Shown here one piece after another: positions 1 through 7,716 of a DNA stretch of 64,000 nt (position 1 is its first letter; every line of letters begins with the position of its first letter). The translations under genes were made by a program, and so were the position numbers. The notes beneath the pieces were generated by a model, which was given only the letters and a program-made list of their open reading frames with translations, was not told the DNA's origin and did not search any database. The stretch comes from Rhodoferax sp. (GTDB lineage Bacteria > Pseudomonadota > Gammaproteobacteria > Burkholderiales > Burkholderiaceae_C): the NCBI RefSeq assembly GCF_013297935.1, contig NZ_JAAFIX010000002.1, positions 124,001 to 188,000 on the forward strand. Direction: 5' to 3'.

Positions 1-820
1 TCTGGTTCATCTTGCCGCTGTTCACCATGGAGATGATCGCATTTTCACCATAGCCGTGCAGCCAGATGTCATCGGTCAGGTTCGGCGCGCCCAAGGCGGT
101 ATTGCCCTTGCCGTCAGATCCATGGCAAGCCGCACAGGCTGCAAATTTGGACTTGCCGAGGTTGGCCCGCACGGAGTCGTGGGGGCTGCCCGACAGGCTC
201 AAAACGTAGTTGGCAACGTTCTTAACGTCATCACCCGAACCCACCGCCGCAGCCATAGGAGGCATTTGGCCGATACGGCCCTGGTTCAGGGTTTCGATGA
301 TTTTTTCAGGCGAGCCGCCGTGCAGCCAATCTGCGTCGGTCAGGTTGGGGAAACCTTTGGAGCCGCGGGCATCCGAACCATGACACTGGGAACAGTTGTT
401 CATGAACAAGCGCTCACCAATGGCATGGGCCTGCGGGTCCTTGGCCATGTCTTCTGCAGACATGGCGTCGAAACGCGCATAGATGGGCGCAATATCAGCC
501 TCGCCCTTGGCCATTTCCGCCTCGAACTGTCCGGTAGAAGTCCAGCCGAGTTTGCCGGCTGAAGTTCCCAGACCCGGGTAGAAGGCCAGGTAAACACCGG
601 AAAACACGATCGTGATCACGAACAAACCCACCCACCAGCGGGGCAAGGGATTGTTCATTTCGCGGAGGTCACCATCCCACACATGGCCTGTTGTGTTGTC
701 GTGGGCGGTCATGGCCTTGGCCTTGCCACTGAACCACAACAAAAACAAGCAGGCAATGATGCCGATGACGGTGACGGCGGTCACATAGACCGACCAGAAG
801 TTACTTGTGAAGTCACTCAT
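1..820 (-). CDS. ccoP: cbb3-type cytochrome c oxidase subunit III (CcoP), partial
   Basis: Diheme membrane-anchored subunit that passes electrons from soluble cytochrome c to the CcoN/CcoO core of the high-affinity cbb3 oxidase. I translated the minus strand from the ATG at 820; the gene runs off the left edge, leaving about 273 codons. A first membrane helix lies at residues 8-30 and a second at about 62-84. Two c-type heme motifs are visible, CSQCH at residues 143-147 and CAACH at 229-233. The start follows ccoQ by 18 bases with AAGGAAT just upstream. The 3' end and any ccoG/ccoH lie outside the window. Confidence 0.96.
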   Translation of the reverse strand, partial: MSDFTSNFWSVYVTAVTVIGIIACLFLLWFSGKAKAMTAHDNTTGHVWDGDLREMNNPLPRWWVGLFVITIVFSGVYLAFYPGLGTSAGKLGWTSTGQFEAEMAKGEADIAPIYARFDAMSAEDMAKDPQAHAIGERLFMNNCSQCHGSDARGSKGFPNLTDADWLHGGSPEKIIETLNQGRIGQMPPMAAAVGSGDDVKNVANYVLSLSGSPHDSVRANLGKSKFAACAACHGSDGKGNTALGAPNLTDDIWLHGYGENAIISMVNSGKMNQ

Positions 821-838
821 TTTGATTCCTTAAGAGGC

Positions 839-982
839 TCAGTCCTGCTCAAACGGCAGATTGGCAGCGTCTTGAAAATCGTGGGCCCGGCTCTTAGACC
901 ATGCCCAGCGAACGATCGCGATAAAAACCACAAAGCTCAGCACCGTGGTGACGGAGCGCAGGGTGTTGACATCCATGTCCAT
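839..982 (-). CDS. ccoQ: cbb3 oxidase small subunit CcoQ
   Basis: A 47-residue protein starting MDMDVNTLRS, with one membrane helix (about residues 11-25) and a short charged tail ending FEQD. Size, topology and position between ccoO and ccoP match CcoQ/FixQ, which helps stabilise the oxidase, notably its association with CcoP. CcoQ is poorly conserved, so the call rests mainly on context. The start follows AAGGGGAATCAC, a good ribosome binding site, 10 bases after the ccoO stop. Confidence 0.85.
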   Translation of the reverse strand: MDMDVNTLRSVTTVLSFVVFIAIVRWAWSKSRAHDFQDAANLPFEQD

Positions 983-992
983 GTGATTCCCC

Positions 993-1619
993 TTATTTCA
1001 GCGCGAGACCCAGGACCTGCAGGAAAGCGATGGTGGCCTCCAGCTCGGTCTTGCCCTTGACTTCTTCCGAGGCTTTGGCGATTTGCTCATCGGTGTACGG
1101 AACACCCACCTTGCGCAGTGCACTCATGTGCGAGGGCAGGCTTTCAGCATCCACCAGGGTTTTTTCCAACCAAGGGTAGGCGGGCATGTTGGACTCGGGC
1201 ACCACATCCCGGGGGTTCACCAAGTGGATACGGTGCCACTCATCGCTGTATTTGCCGCCGACGCGTGCCAAGTCAGGACCGGTGCGCTTGCTACCCCACT
1301 GGAAGGGGTGGTCGTACACCGACTCGCCCGCCACCGAGTAGTGGCCGTAGCGCAGGGTCTCGGCGCGGAAGGGGCGGATCATCTGCGAGTGGCAGTTGTA
1401 GCAACCTTCACGGATGTAGACATCGCGCCCCGCCAACTGCAGGGCGGTGTAAGGCTGTACGCCCTTGATAGGTTCAGTGGTCGACTTCTGAAAGAACAGA
1501 GGAACAATTTCCACCAAACCGCCGGCCAGCAAGACCAGCAGAATCAACACGATCATCAAAAAATTGCTGGTCTCGATCTTTTCGTGCGAGAGGCCGGAAC
1601 TGGTTTTTTCGTTTGCCAT
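993..1619 (-). CDS. ccoO: cbb3-type cytochrome c oxidase subunit II (CcoO)
   Basis: Monoheme subunit that relays electrons from CcoP to the low-spin heme b of CcoN. It is 208 residues, the usual CcoO length. One N-terminal membrane anchor lies at about residues 18-42, followed by the heme c motif CYNCH (about 73-77) and the family-typical stretch after it ([10 protein letters not shown]). Methionine ligand candidates occur in [11 protein letters not shown]. It starts 12 bases after ccoN in the same operon. Confidence 0.97.
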   Translation of the reverse strand: MANEKTSSGLSHEKIETSNFLMIVLILLVLLAGGLVEIVPLFFQKSTTEPIKGVQPYTALQLAGRDVYIREGCYNCHSQMIRPFRAETLRYGHYSVAGESVYDHPFQWGSKRTGPDLARVGGKYSDEWHRIHLVNPRDVVPESNMPAYPWLEKTLVDAESLPSHMSALRKVGVPYTDEQIAKASEEVKGKTELEATIAFLQVLGLALK

Positions 1620-1631
1620 AGTGAGTACCTC

Positions 1632-3068
1632 TTAAGCGTGTGCCGCAGCAGCAGGAATAGTCACGGTGTTGGCGCGTCCCGCAGTCACCGTCATCAGGGT
1701 GTTCCACAACATGATCAACATGCCACCCAGGTACAACAATCCGCCCAACAAGCGCAGCACATAGAAGGGATAGGTCGCCTTGACCGATTCCACAAAGGTG
1801 TAGGTCAGGGTTCCGTCGGGGTTGATGGCGCGCCACATCAGACCTTGCATCACACCGGCAATCCACATCGCGGCGATGTAAATCACGATACCGATGGTGG
1901 CAGTCCAGAAGTGCAGCTCAATCGCTTTGACGCTGTACATCTCTTTGCGGCCGAACAGGCGGGGAATGAGGTAATACATCGAACCCATGGTCACCAGACC
2001 CACCCAACCCAAGGCGCCGGAGTGCACATGGCCTACGGTCCAGTCGGTGTAGTGGCTCAGGGCGTTCACGGTCTTGATGGACATCATCGGACCTTCGAAG
2101 GTCGACATACCGTAGAACGACAAGGACACGATCAGGAAGCGAAGGATAGGATCGTCACGCAGCTTGTGCCACGCGCCGGACAGTGTCATCACACCGTTGA
2201 TCATGCCGCCCCAGCTGGGTGCCAACAGAATCAACGAGAACACCATGCCGACCGACTGGGTCCAGTCGGGCAAGGCGGTGTAGTGCAAATGGTGCGGGCC
2301 CGCCCACATGTAGGTGAAGATCAGCGCCCAGAAGTGAACGATGGACAGGCGATAGCTGTAGACAGGCCGCTCAGCTTGCTTGGGGATGAAGTAATACATC
2401 ATGCCCAGGAAGCCGGCTGTCAAAAAGAAGCCCACGGCGTTATGGCCGTACCACCACTGCACCATCGCGTCTTGCACACCGGCGTAGGCCGAGTAGGACT
2501 TCATGAGGCCGGCAGGAATGGCCGCACTGTTCACCAGGTGAAGAATGGCCACCGCAATGATGAATGCGCCGAAGAACCAGTTGGCCACATAGATGTGCTT
2601 GACCTTGCGGGTTCCCACGGTGCCGAAGAAGACCACCGCAAACGACACCCAGACCAGCGTGATGAGGATGTCAATGGGCCACTCCAACTCTGCGTATTCT
2701 TTACCGGAGGTGTAACCCAGCGGCAAAGAAATGGCGGCAGCCAGAATGACCAGCTGCCAGCCCCAGAAAGTGAAGGCGGCCAGCTTGTCGCCGAACAGTC
2801 GCACGTGGCAGGTTCTCTGCACTACGTAGTAAGCGGACGCGAACAAGCCGCATCCGCCGAACGCAAAAATCACTGCATTGGTATGCAGCGGACGCAAGCG
2901 CCCGTAACTGAGCCACGGGATACCGAAGTTGAGTTCCGGCCAGGCGAGCTGGGCGGCGATGATGACGCCTACCAACATGCCGACCACTCCCCAGACCACG
3001 GTCATGATGGCGAACTGGCGCACAACGGTATCGTTGTAAACGCCTGCCTTCTGATTTGGAAATGCCAT
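1632..3068 (-). CDS. ccoN: cbb3-type cytochrome c oxidase subunit I (CcoN)
   Basis: Catalytic subunit of the proton-pumping cbb3 terminal oxidase, reducing oxygen at the heme b3/CuB centre. With the start at 3068 the protein has 478 residues, the family norm. The frame stays open 24 codons further upstream, but 3068 follows a strong AAGAGG site and begins MAFPNQKAG. Conserved metal-binding segments are visible: [21 protein letters not shown], the paired histidines in [10 protein letters not shown] (CuB) and HVHSGALGW (heme ligands). An FNR-like box at 3127-3140 lies just upstream, so this gene may have its own oxygen-controlled promoter inside the operon. Confidence 0.97.
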   Translation of the reverse strand: MAFPNQKAGVYNDTVVRQFAIMTVVWGVVGMLVGVIIAAQLAWPELNFGIPWLSYGRLRPLHTNAVIFAFGGCGLFASAYYVVQRTCHVRLFGDKLAAFTFWGWQLVILAAAISLPLGYTSGKEYAELEWPIDILITLVWVSFAVVFFGTVGTRKVKHIYVANWFFGAFIIAVAILHLVNSAAIPAGLMKSYSAYAGVQDAMVQWWYGHNAVGFFLTAGFLGMMYYFIPKQAERPVYSYRLSIVHFWALIFTYMWAGPHHLHYTALPDWTQSVGMVFSLILLAPSWGGMINGVMTLSGAWHKLRDDPILRFLIVSLSFYGMSTFEGPMMSIKTVNALSHYTDWTVGHVHSGALGWVGLVTMGSMYYLIPRLFGRKEMYSVKAIELHFWTATIGIVIYIAAMWIAGVMQGLMWRAINPDGTLTYTFVESVKATYPFYVLRLLGGLLYLGGMLIMLWNTLMTVTAGRANTVTIPAAAAHA

Positions 3069-3126
3069 ATTTACCTCTTCTTGGATTACTTCAGACCGAG
3101 TGTCAGCCGAGCTTCTGAATTTCGGG

Positions 3127-3140
3127 TTGACCCATATCAA
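3127..3140 (-). promoter_or_regulatory. FNR/Anr-type box upstream of ccoN
   Basis: The + strand reads TTGACCCATATCAA, one mismatch from TTGAT-N4-ATCAA. Its centre lies 65 bases before the ccoN start. A site at -41.5 would put transcription start near 3092, leaving a leader of about 24 bases. The -10 element there is weak (GACACT at best). Confidence 0.65.
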
Positions 3141-3166
3141 CTGGCCGACAAAAAGCGGGAACCTTT

Positions 3167-3304
3167 TCAGGGCTCGCGCAAAATGCGTTCGCCCTCGGAC
3201 TCGATGTCCTCAAACTGCCCGCGATCAATCGCCCACCAAAGGCCGGCGAGAATAAAAAACACCAGCACCACAGAGAGCGGTACCAGTAGATAAAGAATGT
3301 CCAT
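3167..3304 (-). CDS. ccoS: cbb3 oxidase assembly protein CcoS
   Basis: A 45-residue protein ([10 protein letters not shown]...) with one membrane helix at residues 3-24 and an acidic C-terminal tail ([15 protein letters not shown]), as in CcoS/FixS. CcoS is needed for maturation of the oxidase metal centres together with CcoI. Its ATG shares one base with the ccoI stop (TGATG at 3302-3306), so translation is probably coupled. Confidence 0.92.
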   Translation of the reverse strand: MDILYLLVPLSVVLVFFILAGLWWAIDRGQFEDIESEGERILREP

Positions 3305-5667
3305 CAGGCCTCCTGGGGCAATAAAGTGGCAGCCGATGCATGGGCACGGCCGGTACTACGCAGACTGCCCTCACCGGCAAGGCGCAAAGCGTTGAGAACG
3401 ACCAGCAGCGAGCTGCAGGCCATGCCCAGACCGGCGAGCCATGCCGGCAGGTAGCCTGCAATCGCCAGAGGAATGCATGCAAGGTTGTAGGCCAGTGCCC
3501 ACCACAGGTTCTGCCGCACCACCCTCATGGTTTTGCGAGCCAGCACCAGCGCTTTGAGCACCCCTTCCAGCTGGTCTCCCAGCGCGACAAAATCGGCGCG
3601 GGACTGGGTAAGAGACACCGCCCGCCCGAAGGCAAAAGACACATTCGCTCCAGCCAGCACTGGGCCGTCGTTCAGCCCGTCGCCGACCATGGCGACCACG
3701 CGCCCGCCGGCCTGCAGCTCGTGCAGATAGGCCAACTTGCCCGCGGGCGAGCATTCACCCGCGACCTGCTGAATTCCCAGGCGTGCCCCCATGGCTTGGG
3801 CCGAAGCCATGCGGTCGCCAGACAGCAGGTGCACCTCCAGGCCTTGCGCTTGCAGGCCAGCGACGACGCCCAAGGCACCGGCGCGCAGGTCTTCTTGCAA
3901 AAAGAAGGTTGCGAGCCAACCCTCGGAATCTTGCACATGCACCACGGGCCCGGTGTGGGAGGCTCCAGCCCGCGAGTCAGCCGTTACGCCACAAAAAGCG
4001 GCGGCCCCCAATCGAAACAGCCCATCGGGTGCTCCTTCTGCAATCACCCCGGACACGACGTGCGCTCGCACGCCCTGCCCCGGCACTTCATGCGCGTCAG
4101 CCACAGCAACCTGTGGCACACCCTCGTCCGCAGCGGCTTGCACCAGTGCCCGGGACAAGGGGTGCACCGAGTGCGCGGCCAGTCCGGCAGCGCAGGCCAA
4201 TGCCATTTCGCGCGAAACACCGGGGCGGCAGTCCACCGCTTGCAAGGACATGGCGTCCCGGGTCAAGGTGCCGGTTTTGTCGAACACCACCGTATCCACC
4301 TTTGCAAGCGTCTCCAGTGACGGAAGGCTGCGCACCAGCAAACCTTGCCGCGCAAGGTTGCCCGCTGCCGCCAGCATGGCGGCCGGTGTGGCCAGCGACA
4401 AGGCGCAGGGGCAAGTCACGATCAGCACTGCCACCGCCACCATGACTGCATGGGCCGGACTGTGCGGCCACCACCACGCGGCGGCAGCCAACGCGGCAAG
4501 CAAAACCCCGATCAGAAAAGGCGTAGCCCAACGGTCCACCAACAAAGCGACCCCGGGCTTGGAGTGCGAGGCGTCTTCCATCAGCGCAAGAATCTGGGCA
4601 AAGCGTGTCGCATCACCCAGTGCCTTCACCCGGACCTCTACGGTGCTCTGCAAGTTGTGGCTGCCTGCAATAACCGGTTCGCCCACACTTCGGACCAGTG
4701 CATCAGACTCGCCCGTGAGCAAAGACTCATCCACACAGGTGCGGCCCCGCTCAATCACACCATCTGCAGCAAAAGCCTCGCCCGCGCGGATTTGCATCAA
4801 GTCCCCCACGAGCAAGCGGCGCACTGCCACGCGCTCCCACGTGCCTGCCGATGTCTGGCGCACCACACTGTCGGGCATGCGGTTCATGAGCGCATCCAGC
4901 GCCCCTGCCGTGCGCTCACGCAAGCGGGTTTCCAACCACCTCCCGGTGAGCAGAAAGAACACAAACATGGTGAGGGTGTCGAAATACACCTCCCGGCCGA
5001 ACAAGCCGGCAGGATCAAAGGTGCCAGCAGTACTCGCCGCAAAGGTGATCAACATGCCGAGTGCCACCGGCAGATCCATGCTGACGCGCAGATGGCGCAC
5101 ATCGGCCCATGCCTTGCGAAAAAACGGCCCGCATGAAAAGAGCACCACCGGTAAAGACAACACCCACGAAGCCCAGCGCAAAAGCTGCTCGTACTCGGCC
5201 GCCAGATCCCCCGGGCGCGCCTGGTAGGCGGGCCACGCATACATCATCACTTGCATCATGCACAGGCCCGCGACCAGCCATTGCCAGAGCGCCTTGCGGG
5301 ACTCCGCTTTGCGCCGCTCTGCGGCAAAAGCATCATGGGCGGGCACAGCACGGTAGCCTGCATCCTGAACGGCCTGCATCCAGCGGGAGGGCATCACCTG
5401 AGCTTGCGACCAACGCACCCGTGCGCGACGGGTGGCCGCACTCACCCGCGCCGACTCTACGCCGGGTACCTTTAAAAGTGCGTCTTCGATAGTGAGCGCA
5501 CAGGCCGCGCAGTGCATTCCCTCCATCACGACGTTCGATTCCCACTGGCCGGGCGCGGCAGCATCTTCCCGGCTGAAGGCGCCCCACTCCGACACATGGT
5601 CCACCACGCTCAAGGTGTCCGCCTCCCAGGGGGACGGTACGGACGTGGGTTCGGACATCAGTTGCAT
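3304..5667 (-). CDS. ccoI: copper-translocating P1B-type ATPase CcoI (FixI)
   Basis: Membrane copper pump that supplies copper for CuB assembly in the cbb3 oxidase. It has 787 residues. A heavy-metal-binding domain near residues 45-110 carries GMHCAACA. The transmembrane metal site is CPC in VTCPCALSLATP, the phosphorylation site is DKTGTLT, and the hinge GDGLNDGPVLA is present. CPC followed by SLATP, plus the ccoS-ccoN neighbours, points to the CcoI subgroup rather than CopA. The start MQLMSEP lies 36 bases from a perfect FNR box, so the leader must be short if that box activates in this direction. A second Met is at residue 4. Confidence 0.95.
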   Translation of the reverse strand: MQLMSEPTSVPSPWEADTLSVVDHVSEWGAFSREDAAAPGQWESNVVMEGMHCAACALTIEDALLKVPGVESARVSAATRRARVRWSQAQVMPSRWMQAVQDAGYRAVPAHDAFAAERRKAESRKALWQWLVAGLCMMQVMMYAWPAYQARPGDLAAEYEQLLRWASWVLSLPVVLFSCGPFFRKAWADVRHLRVSMDLPVALGMLITFAASTAGTFDPAGLFGREVYFDTLTMFVFFLLTGRWLETRLRERTAGALDALMNRMPDSVVRQTSAGTWERVAVRRLLVGDLMQIRAGEAFAADGVIERGRTCVDESLLTGESDALVRSVGEPVIAGSHNLQSTVEVRVKALGDATRFAQILALMEDASHSKPGVALLVDRWATPFLIGVLLAALAAAAWWWPHSPAHAVMVAVAVLIVTCPCALSLATPAAMLAAAGNLARQGLLVRSLPSLETLAKVDTVVFDKTGTLTRDAMSLQAVDCRPGVSREMALACAAGLAAHSVHPLSRALVQAAADEGVPQVAVADAHEVPGQGVRAHVVSGVIAEGAPDGLFRLGAAAFCGVTADSRAGASHTGPVVHVQDSEGWLATFFLQEDLRAGALGVVAGLQAQGLEVHLLSGDRMASAQAMGARLGIQQVAGECSPAGKLAYLHELQAGGRVVAMVGDGLNDGPVLAGANVSFAFGRAVSLTQSRADFVALGDQLEGVLKALVLARKTMRVVRQNLWWALAYNLACIPLAIAGYLPAWLAGLGMACSSLLVVLNALRLAGEGSLRSTGRAHASAATLLPQEA

Positions 5668-5702
5668 GGACTGAATTCTCCGGGGGCTGTCCGCAAGAAA
5701 CC

Positions 5703-5716
5703 TTGATGCACATCAA
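5703..5716. promoter_or_regulatory. Perfect FNR/Anr box between ccoI and usp
   Basis: TTGATGCACATCAA matches the TTGAT-N4-ATCAA consensus exactly. It sits in the divergent intergenic region, with its centre 64 bases before the usp start and 42 bases before the ccoI start. The spacing to a -10 hexamer fits activation of usp; activation or repression of ccoI is also possible. Confidence 0.88.
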
Positions 5717-5737
5717 GACAGCAGATGATGGGTGCCG

Positions 5738-5743
5738 TAATCT
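5738..5743 (+). promoter_or_regulatory. -10 element of the FNR-dependent usp promoter
   Basis: TAATCT at 5738-5743 predicts transcription start near 5750. The centre of the FNR box (5709.5) is then at about -41, the classic class II position. No good -35 hexamer is seen, as expected for such promoters. A GGAGA ribosome site lies at 5762-5766, eight bases before the usp ATG. Confidence 0.6.
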
Positions 5744-5773
5744 GAAGGCCTATAGACCCACAGGAGAAACACC

Positions 5774-6217
5774 ATGTACCAACGCATTCTCGTCACTACC
5801 GATGGCAGCAAGCTCTCACAAAAGGCTGTCACCACCGCTATTACGCTGGCCGGGCTCACCGGCGCGGAGCTGGTTGCGGTCAAAGTCGTGCAGCGCTACC
5901 CCCAGTCCTACTTTGAAGGCGGCATGGCTTTGGTGGGTGAAGATGTCAAACAGGTAGAGAAGTCCTGGAACGAGGCCGCCCAAAAGGTCGTAGACGCTGT
6001 CAAGAAATCCGCAGAAGCCAAAGGCGTGAAAACCAAAGCCGTGGTGGTGCGCTCGGACGTGGTGTCTGATGCCATCCTCAGCACTATCAAAAAACAAGGC
6101 TGCGATCTGGTCGTGATGGCCTCCCACGGGCGCAAAGGCATCAAGCGACTGTTGCTGGGTAGCGAAACCCAGCATGTGCTGACCCACGCCACCGTGCCCG
6201 TATTGGTGCTGAAATAA
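5774..6217 (+). CDS. Universal stress protein UspA family
   Basis: A single-domain cytoplasmic Usp protein of 147 residues (MYQRILVTTDGS...). The ATP-binding signature is complete near the C-terminus: the ASHGRKGIKRLLLGSETQHV segment gives the G-2x-G-9x-G(S) pattern, so it is likely of the nucleotide-binding type. It is divergent from the cbb3 operon and has a perfect FNR box at about -41, so it is probably induced at low oxygen. Its exact target is not evident. Confidence 0.93.
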   Translation: MYQRILVTTDGSKLSQKAVTTAITLAGLTGAELVAVKVVQRYPQSYFEGGMALVGEDVKQVEKSWNEAAQKVVDAVKKSAEAKGVKTKAVVVRSDVVSDAILSTIKKQGCDLVVMASHGRKGIKRLLLGSETQHVLTHATVPVLVLK

Positions 6218-6222
6218 CCCCA

Positions 6223-6244
6223 TTGAGGCCGAAAATGGCCTCGA
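6223..6244. terminator. Hairpin after usp, no clear U-tract
   Basis: GAGGCC at 6225-6230 pairs with GGCCTC at 6237-6242 around a six-base loop, extended by two weaker pairs. It overlaps the end of a dispersed 48-nt repeat (6238-6285) and may derive from it. It may end usp transcription, but the missing T-run makes this uncertain. Confidence 0.45.
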
Positions 6245-6285
6245 TCCCTCACGGAATATGCGCTACTAGCTATAAAAACAGTAGC
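6238..6285 (-). repeat. Dispersed 48-nt repeat, copy 1 (intergenic)
   Basis: Read on the minus strand it starts GCTACTGTTTTTATAGC and then has GCGCATATTCC and GGGAT. It aligns without gaps to the eight other copies in this window. It lies between the 3' ends of usp and the HD-GYP regulator. Confidence 0.8.
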
Positions 6286-6303
6286 GCTATTGAGATAGCG
6301 GGC

Positions 6304-7344
6304 TCATGCATCATCCCGGAAGCGATCCCGGATTTCCAGCACCTCGTCAAACCCATTCAGAAAAGCTTGCACACAGACGGGGTCAAAGTGGGTGCCAGAG
6401 CCGGCATTCAAGAAGTCCACCGCCTCTTCCAAGGTCCAGGCTTTTTTGTACGGGCGCTCTGAGGTCAAGGCATCGAACACATCCGCCACCGCCACGATGC
6501 GGCTGGACACCGGTATCTCGTCGCCCTTCAAGCCGTTGGGGTAGCCTGAGCCGTCGAATTTCTCATGGTGCCCTAGGGCGATTTCTGCACCTGCTTGCAG
6601 CACCCGGGAAGTGCTGTCTTTCAGCAACTCGTAGCCAAAGGCTGCATGCTGCTTCATGATTTGGAACTCTGGCTCAGTTAAACGTCCGGGCTTGAGCAGA
6701 ATGTTGTCCGTAATGCCGACCTTGCCGATGTCGTGCATGGGTGCGGCCTCCAGCAGCAGCTCCTGTTCCTCCACCGGCAAGCCCATGTTTTTGGCAATCA
6801 GCTGCGAGTAGTGCGCCATGCGCAAAATGTGGGCACCGGTTTCAGGGTCACGGTACTCGGCCGCCTTGCACAAGCGGAACACCATGTCGCGCTCGCGCTG
6901 CAAAATCATTTCGGTGGCTTTACGCACCTCCGACGACAACCATTCGGCGTGGTTGGCCAGTTTGCGGCGTGCAGCGCTCAAGCTGAGCATATTTTTCGCG
7001 CGGGCCAGAAACTCCACTCTGTCGAACGGCTTGGCCAGAAAATCTGTGGCCCCTGAATCAAGGGCCCGATAGCAAATCTGCTTCTGGTCGTTGGCGGTGA
7101 TCATCAGAATGGGAACTTCGAGGCACTCCTCCAGAGCACGAAAACGCTGGATGAACTCTAGGCCATTGATGTCGGGCATCATGTAATCCACGATCACCAG
7201 ATCAGGCACCCGCTGGGCAGACCAGGCCAAGGCCTTCAAGGGGCTGGCGAAATTGTGGCTCTGGCAGTTTTCCAGCTTTTTGGTCAGCGCATCGAGATGA
7301 ATCAAATTGATTTCGGTGTCGTCGATGATGAGCACATCCTGCAT
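6304..7344 (-). CDS. Response regulator with HD-GYP phosphodiesterase domain (RpfG-like)
   Basis: A 346-residue two-domain protein. The receiver domain (about 1-120) has the phospho-acceptor Asp in VIVDYMMPDINGLE and a switch Lys in LAKPFD. The HD-GYP domain (about 150-340) has MHDIGKVGI, the histidine pair in LGHHEKFDGSGYPNG and the GYP loop, so it should hydrolyse cyclic di-GMP. It follows the hybrid kinase and Hpt coding region by 15 bases on the same strand, suggesting it is the output of that phosphorelay. Confidence 0.94.
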   Translation of the reverse strand: MQDVLIIDDTEINLIHLDALTKKLENCQSHNFASPLKALAWSAQRVPDLVIVDYMMPDINGLEFIQRFRALEECLEVPILMITANDQKQICYRALDSGATDFLAKPFDRVEFLARAKNMLSLSAARRKLANHAEWLSSEVRKATEMILQRERDMVFRLCKAAEYRDPETGAHILRMAHYSQLIAKNMGLPVEEQELLLEAAPMHDIGKVGITDNILLKPGRLTEPEFQIMKQHAAFGYELLKDSTSRVLQAGAEIALGHHEKFDGSGYPNGLKGDEIPVSSRIVAVADVFDALTSERPYKKAWTLEEAVDFLNAGSGTHFDPVCVQAFLNGFDEVLEIRDRFRDDA

Positions 7345-7359
7345 GATTACTGTGGATTC

Positions 7360-7659
7360 CTAAATCTGTCCGCTGAAACCAACGGATCGTTGTTGTAGTG
7401 CTTCTGCCAGCAGATCTACCTCACGCGCCAAAAGCGCAATCAGCCCGTCGGCGGCAGTGGCATCTGCAAATGCGGCCACGCTCTCCAAGCGCTGCGCCAA
7501 AGCGCTCACAGGTTGCGCTTCAAGCAACCCCATGGTGGCTTTGAGCCCATGGGCTGTATGGAGCAGGCCATCAAAATCACCCGCTGCGAGGTAGGAGGCC
7601 AGCTTGAGCTTGTCTTTCGGCCACTGTGCCAGGAAAGCATCAGCCACGGTGTCCACCAT
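7360..7659 (-). CDS. Histidine phosphotransfer (Hpt) domain, in frame with the upstream kinase
   Basis: The 99 residues from the first ATG contain the Hpt phospho-histidine motif HTAHGLKATMG. The reading frame is the same as the hybrid kinase and is cut from it only by one TAG at 7717-7719. The 19 codons between that TAG and this ATG are open and encode FDYAALLVHADAEM, which is the usual first helix of Hpt domains. If translation begins at 7659, that helix is lost. The domain is therefore either the C-terminus of a kinase broken by one amber codon, a read-through product, or a split protein with a short N-terminus. Confidence 0.75.
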   Translation of the reverse strand: MVDTVADAFLAQWPKDKLKLASYLAAGDFDGLLHTAHGLKATMGLLEAQPVSALAQRLESVAAFADATAADGLIALLAREVDLLAEALQQRSVGFSGQI

Positions 7660-7716
7660 CTCCGCATCCGCGTGAACCAGTAATGCGGCATAGTCAAAGG
7701 CGGCAAAGCTGGTCGG

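Noticed and set aside
1083..3293. Very long open frame (736 codons) antisense to ccoN and ccoO.
   Set aside because: It is a shadow of GC-rich coding sequence; its protein is His/Gln-rich with no domain, and the opposite strand holds clear oxidase genes.
3791..5227. Long open frame antisense to ccoI.
   Set aside because: Composition is typical of a shadow frame and ccoI is certain.
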